45,247 nt of DNA from Haliea sp. (GTDB lineage: Bacteria; Pseudomonadota; Gammaproteobacteria; Pseudomonadales; Halieaceae): contig JAHEBL010000019.1 of NCBI GenBank assembly GCA_024642265.1, positions 1 to 45,247 on the forward strand, given 5' to 3'. Below, in pieces: positions 11,019-19,994 of the stretch. The notes beneath the pieces were generated by a model, which searched no databases, had not been told where the DNA came from, and saw nothing but the letters and a program-made list of their open reading frames with translations. How positions within the stretch are numbered: position 1 is the stretch's first letter; the number at the start of each line of letters is the position of its first letter. The position numbers and the translations under genes were made by a program.

Positions 11019-11492
11019 TCAGCCTGCTGCCCTGACTCGCGCCAACACACTCCTCCCCGGGAGCGTATCAGCCTGCAGCAGCAAGCGACGGCCAGAACCG
11101 TCGCGCTCTATTTTAATCGTTATATCAGCCGGGGGCAAAGCGCCTTGTCCGCGCTCCGGCCACTCTACCAGGCAAATGGCGCCGCCACCGAAATAATCCC
11201 GGATACCCATGAACTCCAGCTCCTCGGGATCGCCCAGGCGATAAAGGTCAAAATGGTACACCTGCCACTCCCCCAGTTCGTAGGGTTCTACCAGGGTATA
11301 AGTGGGGCTCTTCACCGCGCCACGATGGCCCAGCCCCTGGATGAAGCCGCGACTCAGGGTGGTCTTGCCCATCCCCAGGTCGCCGGCCAGGTAGATAACC
11401 AGCGAGGGCTGCGCCGCCGCGGCGATGCGCGCGCCGCAGGCCACCATGGCCACCTCATCCGGGGCCGTGATTGTCAAACTGTCCTCACTCAC
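11019..11492 (-). CDS. tsaE: tRNA t6A synthesis ATPase TsaE
   Basis: TsaE is the P-loop ATPase that works with TsaB, TsaC and TsaD to form threonylcarbamoyl-adenosine at position 37 of tRNAs reading ANN codons. The 157-residue protein has the Walker A-type [13 protein letters not shown], then [10 protein letters not shown] and [15 protein letters not shown], all family signatures. The GTG start at 11492 overlaps the nnr stop by 4 bases (GTGA), indicating coupled translation; the same nnr-tsaE-ami order is seen in E. coli. Confidence 0.96.
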   Translation of the reverse strand: MSEDSLTITAPDEVAMVACGARIAAAAQPSLVIYLAGDLGMGKTTLSRGFIQGLGHRGAVKSPTYTLVEPYELGEWQVYHFDLYRLGDPEELEFMGIRDYFGGGAICLVEWPERGQGALPPADITIKIERDGSGRRLLLQADTLPGRSVLARVRAAG

Positions 11493-13042
11493 CCCAGCAA
11501 GGTCCGCATCCGGGGAATCAGGTCGCTGGCCAGCAGCCCGCGCTGTCCGTCCAGGGCCGCATCGTCAGCCGCCGCACCGTGCAGGCATACCCCAAGGGCA
11601 GCCGCTTCCACTACCGGCAGATGCTGGGCCAGCAGGGAACCTATCACCCCGCTCAGGACATCACCCATACCGCCACTGGCCATACCGGGATTGCCATAGT
11701 CGCTGAGTAACAGCTGGCTGCCATCGGCGACCAGGCTGCCGTTGCCCTTGAGGACCGCCACCCCGCCATAGCGTTGCTGCAGCCGGCGCACCGCGTCGAA
11801 ACGGTCTGCCTGCACCTCGGCGGTAGTGCAATCGAGCAGGCGCGCCGCCTCTCCCGGGTGGGGGGTCAACACCCAGTTGTCCCTCCGCCGCACGGCAACC
11901 GGCCCGCCGGCCGCCAGCAGGTTGAGGCCATCCGCGTCCAGCACCATCGGTTTCCCACTGGCGGCGGCCGCCTGCAGCAGTTGCTCGGCCCAGGGCGACT
12001 GACCAAGGCCCGGCCCCACCACCAGCACATCGGCGGCGTCCACCAGTGCCGCCAGATCCTGGCCGGAGCGCACCCCGAGGGGCATTGCCTCTGGAGTACG
12101 CGCCACCAGTGCCGCGACATGCTCCGGCCGGGTGGCCACACGTACCAGGCCCGCACCACAGCGCAGGGCGGCCTCCGCCGCCAGCGCCGCTGCGCCGGCC
12201 ATGCCGTAATCCCCCCCCACCACCAGCACGGTGCCATACAAACCCTTGTGGGCGGTGGCAGGGCGCGCCGGCAGCCGCTCCAGCAGGGCCTCCAGCTCGA
12301 GCCGGCGGCTGTCACAATCCACCTGCTGATATACCTCGGGCGGCACCCCCAGGTCGTTGAACTCTATGGCACCGGTATGATCCGCCGCCGCCATGGTGAA
12401 CAGGCCACGCTTGAGGCCGATAAACGTCACTGTCAGGTCTGCCTTCACCGCCAGCCCCAGCACCCGACCGGTGTCGGAGCAAAGCCCCGAGGGAATATCC
12501 ACCGCCAGCACCGGCAGACCGCTGTCATTGATGGCGGTGATAGCCTCACAGTAAGCACCGCGCACCTCGCCTCCCAGGCCGGTCCCCAGCATGGCATCAA
12601 CCAACACCCCCGCGGACTCCAGCAGGGCTCGCTTGAAGGGCACAATCCGCACCCCATTGGCCACTGCCTGAGCGCGCGCCAGTGCAGCGTCGCCGGCGAT
12701 TTTCGCCGGATCACCCAACTGCAACACGCTCACGCCAATGCCGCGCTTATGGGCGAGGTCCGCCACCAGGAAGCCGTCACCACCATTATTGCCGGTGCCG
12801 CACAGCACCTGAATATGCTCGACCCCTGGCCAGTTATGCACCAGCGCCTCAAAGCAGGCGTTCGCGGCCCGCGACATCAGGGCAATGCCCGGAATACCGT
12901 GATCCTGAATCGCGCAGCGATCCAGCTCCCGGGTCTGGGCGGCGGTGTAGAGGTTTTCAGTGCCTAGTTGTTCAAACAAGTTCTGCTCCAGGGTTCTGTG
13001 CGTGTTTGTTCCATTGCCGGCGGCCTGGGTGGGGGAACCCAC
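11489..13042 (-). CDS. nnr: Bifunctional NAD(P)HX epimerase / ADP-dependent dehydratase
   Basis: Repairs hydrated NAD(P)H: the N-terminal half (YjeF_N) interconverts R and S forms of NAD(P)HX and the C-terminal half (ribokinase-like) dehydrates the S form using ADP. Visible marks are [14 protein letters not shown] and DAMLGTG in the first half, and [29 protein letters not shown] and [13 protein letters not shown] in the second. At up to 517 residues it matches the fused form. The start is uncertain: the frame opens with GTG at 13042, while the conserved region begins only near [10 protein letters not shown], so a later TTG is possible. It is coupled to tsaE. Confidence 0.94.
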   Translation of the reverse strand: MGSPTQAAGNGTNTHRTLEQNLFEQLGTENLYTAAQTRELDRCAIQDHGIPGIALMSRAANACFEALVHNWPGVEHIQVLCGTGNNGGDGFLVADLAHKRGIGVSVLQLGDPAKIAGDAALARAQAVANGVRIVPFKRALLESAGVLVDAMLGTGLGGEVRGAYCEAITAINDSGLPVLAVDIPSGLCSDTGRVLGLAVKADLTVTFIGLKRGLFTMAAADHTGAIEFNDLGVPPEVYQQVDCDSRRLELEALLERLPARPATAHKGLYGTVLVVGGDYGMAGAAALAAEAALRCGAGLVRVATRPEHVAALVARTPEAMPLGVRSGQDLAALVDAADVLVVGPGLGQSPWAEQLLQAAAASGKPMVLDADGLNLLAAGGPVAVRRRDNWVLTPHPGEAARLLDCTTAEVQADRFDAVRRLQQRYGGVAVLKGNGSLVADGSQLLLSDYGNPGMASGGMGDVLSGVIGSLLAQHLPVVEAAALGVCLHGAAADDAALDGQRGLLASDLIPRMRTLLG

Positions 13043-13162
13043 ATACGGTGCGTCAACTCAAGAGCGCTGCATGGGCGAAGTCTTCCGACCAGGCAAGGGT
13101 CTCGGGCCTCGCGCAAAAATTAATAAGCCCACAAGCGATCTCGACGCCCGGTTCTGGCAGAA

Positions 13163-14266
13163 TTGTACACCCAAGTCCCCCCAAAAACGGCTCCCGATTT
13201 GTCCCAGCAACTGTCAGCCCAGCAACAGAGCGCCATGGCGGCACAAATCCGCGAGTGGGCAGCCGAGCTGGGTTTCCAGCAGCTGGGCATTGCGGATATC
13301 GAGCTGGGAGAGCACGAGGCCTACCTGCAGAAGTGGCTGGACGCCGGCTACCACGGCAGTATGGACTACATGGCGCGCCACGGCACAAAGCGGGCGCGAC
13401 CCGATGAACTGGTACCGGGGACCTGCCGGGTAATCTCGGTCAGGATGGATTACCTGGCGGGCGACACCCAGCCGCTGGCAGTACTGGCGGCGCCGGAAAA
13501 GGCCTATATATCCCGGTACGCGCTGGCGCGGGATTACCACAAGCTGGTGCGCAAACGCCTCGCAAACCTGGCGGCGCGGATCGCGCAACTCGCCGGCGGG
13601 GGCCAGTATCGCGCCTTTGTGGACAGCGCGCCGGTACTCGAGCGGGCCATTGCCGAGCGGGCCGGGATGGGCTGGATCGCCAAGAACACCATGCTGATAA
13701 ACCAGGACGCAGGCTCCTGGTTTTTCCTGGGAGAGATTTATACCGACCTGCCGCTGTTGCCAGACGCGCCACAGGCCACCAAACACTGCGGTACCTGCAC
13801 CGCCTGCCTCGACATCTGCCCCACCAAGGCATTCACCGGCCCCTTTCAGCTCGACGCCCGCAAATGCATCTCCTACCTGACCATTGAGCACAAGGGCAGT
13901 ATCGACCCGGCGCTGCGGCCACTCATGGGCAACCGGGTATTCGGCTGCGATGACTGCCAGCTGGTCTGCCCCTGGAACAAATTCGCCCGACTGACAGCCG
14001 AAGACGATTTCCAGCCCAGGCACGGCCTGGCAGATGCAGACCTGGTCGACCTGTTTTTGTGGAGCGAGGCAACCTGGCTGGAAAAGACAGAGGGCTCAGC
14101 CATTCGCAGAATCGGTTACGAACGCTGGCTGCGAAACCTGGCCGTTGGCCTGGGCAATGCGCCAACCACCGCCGGCGTTACCGACGCCCTGCTCACCCGG
14201 CGGCAGTTCCCGTCAGAGATGGTGCGCGAACACGTAGCCTGGGCCCTGCAGCGGCACGGCCTGTGA
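13163..14266 (+). CDS. queG: Epoxyqueuosine reductase QueG
   Basis: Performs the last step of queuosine synthesis, reducing epoxyqueuosine in tRNA with a cobalamin cofactor and two iron-sulfur clusters. The protein keeps FVDSAPVLERAIAERAGMGW, the ferredoxin-type clusters CGTCTACLDICP and CDDCQLVCPWNK, and the closing EGSAIRRIG and LGNAP motifs. The start is unresolved: the frame opens with TTG at 13163; TTG at 13199 would best match the E. coli N-terminus; ATG at 13235 is the only ATG but trims the first helix. None has a good ribosome site. It is divergent from nnr and convergent with orn. Confidence 0.94.
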   Translation: MYTQVPPKTAPDLSQQLSAQQQSAMAAQIREWAAELGFQQLGIADIELGEHEAYLQKWLDAGYHGSMDYMARHGTKRARPDELVPGTCRVISVRMDYLAGDTQPLAVLAAPEKAYISRYALARDYHKLVRKRLANLAARIAQLAGGGQYRAFVDSAPVLERAIAERAGMGWIAKNTMLINQDAGSWFFLGEIYTDLPLLPDAPQATKHCGTCTACLDICPTKAFTGPFQLDARKCISYLTIEHKGSIDPALRPLMGNRVFGCDDCQLVCPWNKFARLTAEDDFQPRHGLADADLVDLFLWSEATWLEKTEGSAIRRIGYERWLRNLAVGLGNAPTTAGVTDALLTRRQFPSEMVREHVAWALQRHGL

Positions 14267-14298
14267 CGCGACAGGGCACTTGCCCCTGGCGGTAAATG

Positions 14299-14316
14299 CC
14301 TCAGGCAAGCCTGAGG
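14299..14316. terminator. Inverted repeat over the orn stop codon
   Basis: CCTCAGGC-AA-GCCTGAGG is a perfect 8-base dyad spanning the last codons of orn, in the convergent queG/orn junction. It could slow transcription from both sides, but there is no T tract, so a true intrinsic terminator is doubtful. Confidence 0.3.
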
Positions 14317-14846
14317 AAATGCTGGCGATAATAGCGCAGCTCTTCAATCGACTCGCGAATATCGTCCAGAGCAAGGTGGGTTGAGGTCTTGTTGATGCCG
14401 GCTTCAAGCTCCGGCCGCCAGCGCTGCATCAGGATCTTCAGACTGCTGACATCGAGATTGCGGTAGTGGAAATAGCGCTCCAGTTCGGGCAGATGCCTGG
14501 CCATGAAGCGCCGGTCCTGGCAAATACTGTTGCCACACATGGGCGATGCCCCCAGGGGTACCCATTGCTCCAGAAAGGCCAAGGTGAGCGCGGCGGCACC
14601 GGCCTCGCTGTGGGCGCTGGCACGAACCCTTGCGACCAGCCCGGAATGGGTGTGGTGGGTGGTGTTCCACTCGTCCATGGCGGCAAGCGTTGCATCGTTC
14701 TGATGCACTGCAATCACCGGCCCCTCTGCCAACGTATTGAGCTCACTGTCGGTGATAACGGTGGCTATCTCGATCACCACATTGTGCTCCGGATCCAGTC
14801 CGGTCATCTCCATATCGACCCATATAAGGTTATTGGCATCCTGCAT
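14301..14846 (-). CDS. orn: Oligoribonuclease
   Basis: Orn degrades dinucleotide RNAs, including pGpG from cyclic-di-GMP turnover, to mononucleotides. From the ATG at 14846 the product is 181 residues, the same length as in E. coli. The DEDDh exonuclease residues are visible: [11 protein letters not shown] near the N-terminus, the Asp of [14 protein letters not shown], and the His and Asp of [10 protein letters not shown] near the C-terminus. The open frame extends far upstream, but the family N-terminus and the divergent rsgA gene (86 bases away) exclude the longer readings. Confidence 0.97.
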   Translation of the reverse strand: MQDANNLIWVDMEMTGLDPEHNVVIEIATVITDSELNTLAEGPVIAVHQNDATLAAMDEWNTTHHTHSGLVARVRASAHSEAGAAALTLAFLEQWVPLGASPMCGNSICQDRRFMARHLPELERYFHYRNLDVSSLKILMQRWRPELEAGINKTSTHLALDDIRESIEELRYYRQHFLRLA

Positions 14847-14931
14847 AAGGCTCGATTCCCGAACGGTGATGAATGCCATCAGTGTAGCAAATTGCCTCGA
14901 CAGCGCTACGCACTGCGCCAATAATGCTCGC

Positions 14932-15945
14932 ATGTCGAAACGCAAGCTCACCCGCCAACAGGCCTGGCGCATAGAAAAAATCCAGGGGGAACGCGCCAAA
15001 CGCGCAGACAAGCGCGGCGCCCGGGCCGAGGAAACCCTCGCTACCGGAGAACTCGGCCCCGAGCAGCACGGGCTGGTCACAGCCCATTTCGGCACCCAGG
15101 TGGAAGTGGAATCCGCCCCCGGCCAGCGCATCCGCTGCCACCTGCGCGCCAACCTGGAAAGCCTCGTGACAGGTGACCAGGTCATCTGGTGTGAGGGCGA
15201 CCCCACCGGCGTAATCGTGGCCCAGCTGGAGCGCAACAGCGTTCTCTCCCGCCCGGACCCCTACGGCAAGCTCAAACCCGTGGCCGCAAATATCGACCAG
15301 ATCATGGTGGTTATCGCCCCCCTGCCCGAACCCCACGCCATGCTCATCGACCGCTACCTGGTGGCAGCGGAAACCGTCAATATCGAGCCGGTCATTGTGC
15401 TCAATAAAACCGATCTGCTGGCAGGCAACCCGGCATTGCAACAGCAACTCGATGACCTGCTGGCGATTTACCCCACACTGGGTTACCGGATACTCCACAC
15501 CTCAAGCACGGAAGGCGGGCTGGAGGAACTGCACGAGGCGCTGCGCGAGCGCACCAGCGTGTTTGTGGGCCAGTCGGGTGTGGGCAAATCCTCCCTGGTA
15601 AACGCGCTGCTGCCGGAGGCCGACCTGCGGGTGGGCGGCCTGTCGGAAAGCACCAGCAAGGGCACGCACACCACCACCACTGCCCAGCTGTTCCAGCTGC
15701 CCTCCGGCGGCAGCCTGATCGACTCCCCGGGTATCCGCGAGTTCGGCCTCTGGCACATGAGCCGGGACCAGGTTGAACAGGGTTTTCGCGAGTTCCGCCC
15801 CCTGCTCGGCCACTGCAAGTTCCGCGACTGCCAGCATGTGCACGAACCCGGATGCGCGATTCTTGGGGCACTGGCGTCGGGCGAGATCAGTGAGCGGCGG
15901 ATGGACAGCTATCGGCGCATTGTTGCGAGTTTGGAGGAGAGCTAG
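14932..15945 (+). CDS. rsgA: Small ribosomal subunit maturation GTPase RsgA
   Basis: RsgA is a circularly permuted GTPase that assists late 30S assembly. The ATG at 14932 gives 337 residues: a basic N-terminal tail, an OB-fold (about 40-105), then a permuted G domain with NKTD at 158-161 preceding GQSGVGKS at 213-220 and DSPG at 264-267, and a zinc-binding C-terminal region with Cys295, Cys300, His302 and Cys308. All key residues are present. It is divergent from orn; the orn/rsgA/psd neighbourhood is the same as in E. coli. Confidence 0.97.
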   Translation: MSKRKLTRQQAWRIEKIQGERAKRADKRGARAEETLATGELGPEQHGLVTAHFGTQVEVESAPGQRIRCHLRANLESLVTGDQVIWCEGDPTGVIVAQLERNSVLSRPDPYGKLKPVAANIDQIMVVIAPLPEPHAMLIDRYLVAAETVNIEPVIVLNKTDLLAGNPALQQQLDDLLAIYPTLGYRILHTSSTEGGLEELHEALRERTSVFVGQSGVGKSSLVNALLPEADLRVGGLSESTSKGTHTTTTAQLFQLPSGGSLIDSPGIREFGLWHMSRDQVEQGFREFRPLLGHCKFRDCQHVHEPGCAILGALASGEISERRMDSYRRIVASLEES

Positions 15946-15962
15946 CTGACTTTTCGAGGTTT

Positions 15963-16178
15963 GTTCAGCTGCCGACCCCGGGCGCTGGCGGTCTGCCCCT
16001 TCGAATCGGCCATAGCTCCGGCAACCAATCCGGCTGCTGCGCAACTCGACCAAAATTGCTGCGCAATTTTTGGGACTCGAACAGTGCTCGCAGAAAGCCC
16101 CGGATTGGTTGCCTCCGCTAAGCATGACCTGACTGATTCGAAGGGGCAGACCGCCAGCACCCTTGCACCGAGCTGAAC
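15963..16178 (-). repeat. Nested inverted-repeat element, copy A
   Basis: Layers from outside in: an 8-base arm (15963-15970 with 16171-16178); a perfect 24-base arm (15984-16007 with 16135-16158); a perfect 14-base arm GGCAACCAATCCGG (16020-16033 with 16100-16113); a 5-base arm CTGCG/CGCAG; and a central hairpin (16050-16059 with 16063-16073) with loop TGC and one bulged base. Read on the minus strand, the core (about 16034-16099) matches the core of copy B nearly base for base outside the hairpin stem. No open frame or transposase is inside. Identity as a mobile or RNA-structured repeat is inference. Confidence 0.8.
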
Positions 16179-16311
16179 TGGAGAAAGCCTTAATTCACAA
16201 CCCGCGATGACCGGTGTCGATTGCCCGTGCACAGCAGTTCCCAAGCGATCTGGAAAAGCCCGAAAACCACCATAACGAAATAAAAAAAACAGATAAGTTA
16301 GCACTTCAAGA

Positions 16312-16501
16312 GGTACGGCAGGCGGCGCCTTGCGGTGAACAATCAGGCCGCTGCTTAAGTCAGTCACCCTTTCCGGGAGCTTTCGGCGAGGACTGTTCGA
16401 GTCCCAATTTTTCGCGCAGCGAAAAATGGTCGAGTTCCGCAGCCGCCCGGAAAGGGTGACTGACTTGCGGCCGTTCACCGCAAGGCGCCGCCTGCCGGAC
16501 C
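16312..16501 (+). repeat. Nested inverted-repeat element, copy B
   Basis: The outer stem pairs 16312-16340 with 16473-16501: 28 of 29 bases pair, including a perfect 24-base block at 16317-16340/16473-16496. A GGCCGC/GCGGCC step (16346-16351 with 16467-16472) follows, then a perfect 21-base arm (16357-16377 with 16446-16466), then a core with central hairpin 16404-16415/16419-16429, loop GCA and one bulged base in the same place as copy A. The core has GACTGTTCGAGTCCCAA on one side and TGGTCGAGTTCCGCAG on the other. The outer arms have no sequence likeness to those of copy A. Confidence 0.82.
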
Positions 16502-16542
16502 GGTCGCAAAAACGCTCGATTCAAATAAAAACGCCAAAAAAA

Positions 16543-17400
16543 CTAGGAGGCAGAACCAAACGTGGCCAACGCCTCACCCAACCGGGTAATAGTACCCGCG
16601 GTATAAGCGGCATCAAACTCAACCGCATCCTGCCCAAACAACAGAATCACCGTTGAGCCCAGCTTGAAGCGTCCCATCTCTTCCCCCTGGGCCAACTCAA
16701 TCGTCCTCGGCACAGCGACATGGTCATTGAATACCGGCTTGGAAGTGGGCGGCGCAACCTGCCCCGACCAGACCGTCTCGATACTGGCGACGACCATGGC
16801 ACCCACCAGGATCATCGCCATCGGGCCGGCGGCAGTGTCGAAATAGCAGACCAGGCGCTCGTTCCTGGCAAACAGGCGCGGCACGTTTTCTGCAGTCACC
16901 CGGTTAACCGAAAACAGCTTGCCGGGTATATAGCAGGTGGCCGTTAGCCGCCCTGCTACCGGCATGTGCACGCGGTGGTAATCCCTCGGGGACAGGTAAA
17001 TCGTGGCGAAGCTGCCGTTGGCAAAGAGCGCGGCGCGCTTCGAATCGCCACCCAGCAACTCCCAGGCACTGAAGGACTGGCCCTTGGCCTGGAAGATACG
17101 ACCGCCCTGCACCGCGCCCAACTGGCTGACAGCGCCGTCCGCCGGACAGACGATGTCCGCTTCGGCCAGGGAGCGGGCATCCTCGCGCAGGGGGCGGGTG
17201 AAAAAGGCGTTGAATGAGGCGTAGCTGGTGGGATCGGGATTGGCGGCCTCCGCCATATCCACCCTGAAATGGCGGACAAAAATGTGGATAAGCCAGTTCT
17301 TGAGCCACGCGGGTTGCTGCAGGTCCGCCAGCCAACCGGCGCATCGAGATACCAGGTGCTGTGGCAAAATATGCTGTAAAAAGATGAAAAGTTTGTCCAT
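16543..17400 (-). CDS. psd: Phosphatidylserine decarboxylase proenzyme
   Basis: Makes phosphatidylethanolamine from phosphatidylserine at the inner membrane, using a pyruvoyl group formed by self-cleavage. The ATG at 17400 gives 285 residues. The self-cleavage motif LGST is at 247-250 with Ser249 as the pyruvoyl precursor; CPADGAVSQLG and the DYHRVHMPVAG histidine region are present. Longer upstream readings lack family similarity. It is divergent from the predicted outer-membrane protein gene with only 32 bases between the starts, so the two promoters must overlap or lie inside genes. Confidence 0.96.
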   Translation of the reverse strand: MDKLFIFLQHILPQHLVSRCAGWLADLQQPAWLKNWLIHIFVRHFRVDMAEAANPDPTSYASFNAFFTRPLREDARSLAEADIVCPADGAVSQLGAVQGGRIFQAKGQSFSAWELLGGDSKRAALFANGSFATIYLSPRDYHRVHMPVAGRLTATCYIPGKLFSVNRVTAENVPRLFARNERLVCYFDTAAGPMAMILVGAMVVASIETVWSGQVAPPTSKPVFNDHVAVPRTIELAQGEEMGRFKLGSTVILLFGQDAVEFDAAYTAGTITRLGEALATFGSAS

Positions 17401-17432
17401 AGACCGTAGTGTAGCGTTAATCCGGCTCAGGA

Positions 17433-18560
17433 ATGAATAACAAAACCGTGAAGATTTGGCTGCTGTTACTGATTTGCGCTGCTCCCGCACTGGCCTCGGC
17501 CGCGGGGAGCAATGGCGATCCCGACACCATCCGGGGCTGGGAGGCGGCGGCACCTGCAGATCCCAACGAGCCGGAGGTAAACTGGCTGGACGATAGCCAC
17601 GCTTACGCCACTGACCAGGCCCAGGCGGTTACCCAGTGGATGGACGAATACTTCGGCGAACCCAACTATGAGCTGGAAGCCGCGGAATCCCTGCTGAGGC
17701 TGGACTTTACCACCGAGTGGGATGAGCAGGATCACATCAACAACAATGTGCGACTGCGCGGCAAAATCCAGGTACCCAGGATATCGAAACGTCTCAACCT
17801 GGTTTTCAGCGACGATGAGGGGGACGAACTCGACGCCGACCAGAACGAGCGCAACCGCAGTGATGGTTTCGGCCTGCTGTACCGGGTATCCGAGGGCGAG
17901 CACTCACGCTTCGACCTGACCATGGGCATCAACTGGAACCGCGTGCGGCCCGGGGTTCGCTACCGCTACCAGGGCGCATTGAGCGATGTCAGCACCTACC
18001 GCTTCACCCAGCGACTGCAGTACGACAACGAAAATGGCGGTTTTGCCACCAGCCAGATCGAACTGAACCGGGTGCTGAGTGAAAACACGCTCCTGCGCTG
18101 GAACAACCGGGCCGTGTACGGCGAAGAGACCGATGGCACCGAATGGGTCAGCCGACTGTCACTGTTCCAGCGACACAAGACTGTCAACCGAAATCGACAG
18201 ATGGGCATCAGCTACTTTGGCGCCGTCAACGGGGTCACAGACCCGGATTACGTGAAGAACTACCGCTTGGGCGTGCTGTTCCGGCGCCAGGTCTACCGCA
18301 AGTACCTGTTCCTGGAAGTGGAGCCCGCCTACAACTACCGCAAGGAGAATGAGGACGCCAAACGGCAATTCGCCTGGAGCATAGCGCTGCGGCTGCAGAT
18401 CGCGCTGGAGCGCGACCTGACCCGCAAGAAAAACAGGAATAAAAAGAAGCACCCGGAGGAGGATGCCATCGGGCAGACCAGCGGGGCTGACCTGCCCGGG
18501 GCGCAGGGAAGCGACTACCCGTCGGCTGCCGCCTCCCGGGTTACCGCCGGCGACCTATAG
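17433..18560 (+). CDS. Predicted outer-membrane beta-barrel protein, function unknown
   Basis: A 375-residue protein with a clear signal peptide (KIWLLLLICAAPALASAAG). The mature part has an acidic head (about 25-80), then repeated short strands with alternating aromatic and charged residues (for example SRFDLTMGINWNRVRPGVRYRY and RLQYDNENGGFATSQIELNR), as in outer-membrane barrels, and a low-complexity charged tail with RKKNRNKKKHPEE. I do not recognise a named family. The start ATG at 17433 has AGGA almost touching it, which is poor spacing. The end overlaps the convergent PhoH-like gene by 6 bases. Confidence 0.75.
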   Translation: MNNKTVKIWLLLLICAAPALASAAGSNGDPDTIRGWEAAAPADPNEPEVNWLDDSHAYATDQAQAVTQWMDEYFGEPNYELEAAESLLRLDFTTEWDEQDHINNNVRLRGKIQVPRISKRLNLVFSDDEGDELDADQNERNRSDGFGLLYRVSEGEHSRFDLTMGINWNRVRPGVRYRYQGALSDVSTYRFTQRLQYDNENGGFATSQIELNRVLSENTLLRWNNRAVYGEETDGTEWVSRLSLFQRHKTVNRNRQMGISYFGAVNGVTDPDYVKNYRLGVLFRRQVYRKYLFLEVEPAYNYRKENEDAKRQFAWSIALRLQIALERDLTRKKNRNKKKHPEEDAIGQTSGADLPGAQGSDYPSAAASRVTAGDL

Positions 18561-19994
18561 GTTTTCCTCCGCAAAGGCCGCCAGCCTTGAGCGCACAATA
18601 CCATTGACGTGCATGATGCCCGCGTGGGGGTAGTGCTTGCTCTTCTCCACCAGGTAGGTCAAACCCGATGTCAGCGGCGAAATATACTTGTTGTCGATCT
18701 GCGCAAGATTGCCCAGCACCACAATTTTCGAGTCGGCCCCTACCCTGCTTATCACCGATTTGAGCTGGAACTGGGTGAGGCCCTGGGCCTCGTCGATGAT
18801 GATGTAGGCGTTGTTGAAGGAGCGACCGCGCATGAAGTTGAGGGACTTGAACTGGATATTGGCCCGCTCCTTCACATAGCTGATACTGCCGTGACATGAC
18901 TCGTCCGTGCCGTGCAGAATCTCCAGGTTGTCATCGAAAGCCGCCAGCCAGGGTGCCATCTTCTCCTCCTCCGTCCCCGGCAGGAAACCGATTTCCTCCG
19001 CGATCGGCGGTGTCGAGCGCGCCACTATCAGCTTGGAATAGCGCTTCTGCTCGAGGATGGCATGCACACCATAAGCCAGCGCCAGCAGGGTCTTACCCGA
19101 CCCGGCGGGACCGGTCATCACCGTCATGTCGACATTGTCGTCAGCCAGCAGCGACATCGCCATGGCCTGCTCCAGGTTGCGTGGGACCAGCCCCCAGAAA
19201 CGCCGGTTCATCAGGTTGTCCCGGCTGTCACAGCGCAGGTAGACATACTCCGTCTCCACCCGTTTGACGAACGCCATGAACTGGTGGTCGTCGTACAGGA
19301 ACATATTGGGATAGGCCTGGGGCAGTGATTTACGCGGTATGCGGTGCAGGGTGCAGTCGCCTTCGCGCAAGGTGTCCACCTCGCTGATAGTCGACCAGAA
19401 ATCGCCCTCGATATGCTCATAGCCTCGGGCGAGAAGGTCGATATCATCCAGCACCCGATCCCGACGGTAATCCTCCACATGCACCAGGCCAGAACCCTTG
19501 GCCTTTATCCGCATGTTGATGTCCTTGGTCACCAGGCAGATAAACTCGTTGGGATGTTCCGCCTGCAAACGCAGTGCGACATTGATTATGCGGTTGTCGT
19601 TGGCCTGCGCCGGGGTGTCGTCCAGATAGGGCACTGCGGAATTATCGGCCAGCCGCTGGTCGGGATAGATCGCCAGGGTACCCATCACCTCGCCCTCCAG
19701 CCCGGTGCCCGGAACCTCCACGCCCTCCTGGATCTGCTGGGGAGTGGCGTTATCCACTACCTTGTCGATCATCTGGATGGCTATGCGCGCTTCCCGGCTC
19801 ACGGTCTTGTCGTGCCGGTCCTTGATATGGTCGAGTTCCTCCAGAACGGTCATGGGAATGACCACGTGGTGTTGCTTGAAGGCGGTTACCGCCGTGGGGT
19901 CGTGCAGCAGGACATTGGTGTCCAGAACATAGGTTTTCTTGATGACAGGTTTAAGGGTGGTTTTTTCTACGCGCAGGGCGGAGCCTGAGTCCAT
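18555..19994 (-). CDS. PhoH-like ATPase with N-terminal PIN domain
   Basis: A 479-residue protein joining a PIN nuclease domain (about 20-165; acidic residues in YVLDTNVLLHD, NDNRIIN and TKDINMR) to a PhoH P-loop ATPase domain with Walker A GPAGSGKT at 295-302 and Walker B YIIIDEAQGLT. This PIN-PhoH (PhoH2, YlaK-like) fusion is a cytoplasmic protein linked in some bacteria to unwinding and cleavage of RNA; its role here is not known. The ATG at 19994 has GAGGA upstream. It is divergent from the exoribonuclease gene, an attractive but unproven RNA-metabolism pairing. Confidence 0.93.
   Translation of the reverse strand: MDSGSALRVEKTTLKPVIKKTYVLDTNVLLHDPTAVTAFKQHHVVIPMTVLEELDHIKDRHDKTVSREARIAIQMIDKVVDNATPQQIQEGVEVPGTGLEGEVMGTLAIYPDQRLADNSAVPYLDDTPAQANDNRIINVALRLQAEHPNEFICLVTKDINMRIKAKGSGLVHVEDYRRDRVLDDIDLLARGYEHIEGDFWSTISEVDTLREGDCTLHRIPRKSLPQAYPNMFLYDDHQFMAFVKRVETEYVYLRCDSRDNLMNRRFWGLVPRNLEQAMAMSLLADDNVDMTVMTGPAGSGKTLLALAYGVHAILEQKRYSKLIVARSTPPIAEEIGFLPGTEEEKMAPWLAAFDDNLEILHGTDESCHGSISYVKERANIQFKSLNFMRGRSFNNAYIIIDEAQGLTQFQLKSVISRVGADSKIVVLGNLAQIDNKYISPLTSGLTYLVEKSKHYPHAGIMHVNGIVRSRLAAFAEENL

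Larger units (their letters stand above)
15946..16542. other. 597-base gene-free region with two nested inverted-repeat elements
   Basis: Lies between the convergent genes rsgA and psd. Open frames here only reflect the palindromes. It holds element A (15963-16178), about 130 bases of unstructured A-rich spacer (16179-16311) and element B (16312-16501), then a T-rich stretch (minus strand) after psd. No protein-coding gene is supported. Confidence 0.8.

Noticed and set aside
14938-15498. Minus-strand extension of orn through rsgA
   Set aside because: The frame is open by chance; family N-terminus, length of 181 residues and the certain rsgA gene fix the start at 14846.
16391-16406. tRNA gene suggested by the GTTCGAGTCC T-arm motif
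   Set aside because: No acceptor stem, D-arm or anticodon arm around it; the flanks pair as long inverted repeats instead.
15942-16478. 178-codon minus-strand frame across the inverted repeats near psd
   Set aside because: Runs through both palindromic elements; the same peptide pieces appear in forward and reverse, as expected of a repeat, not a gene.
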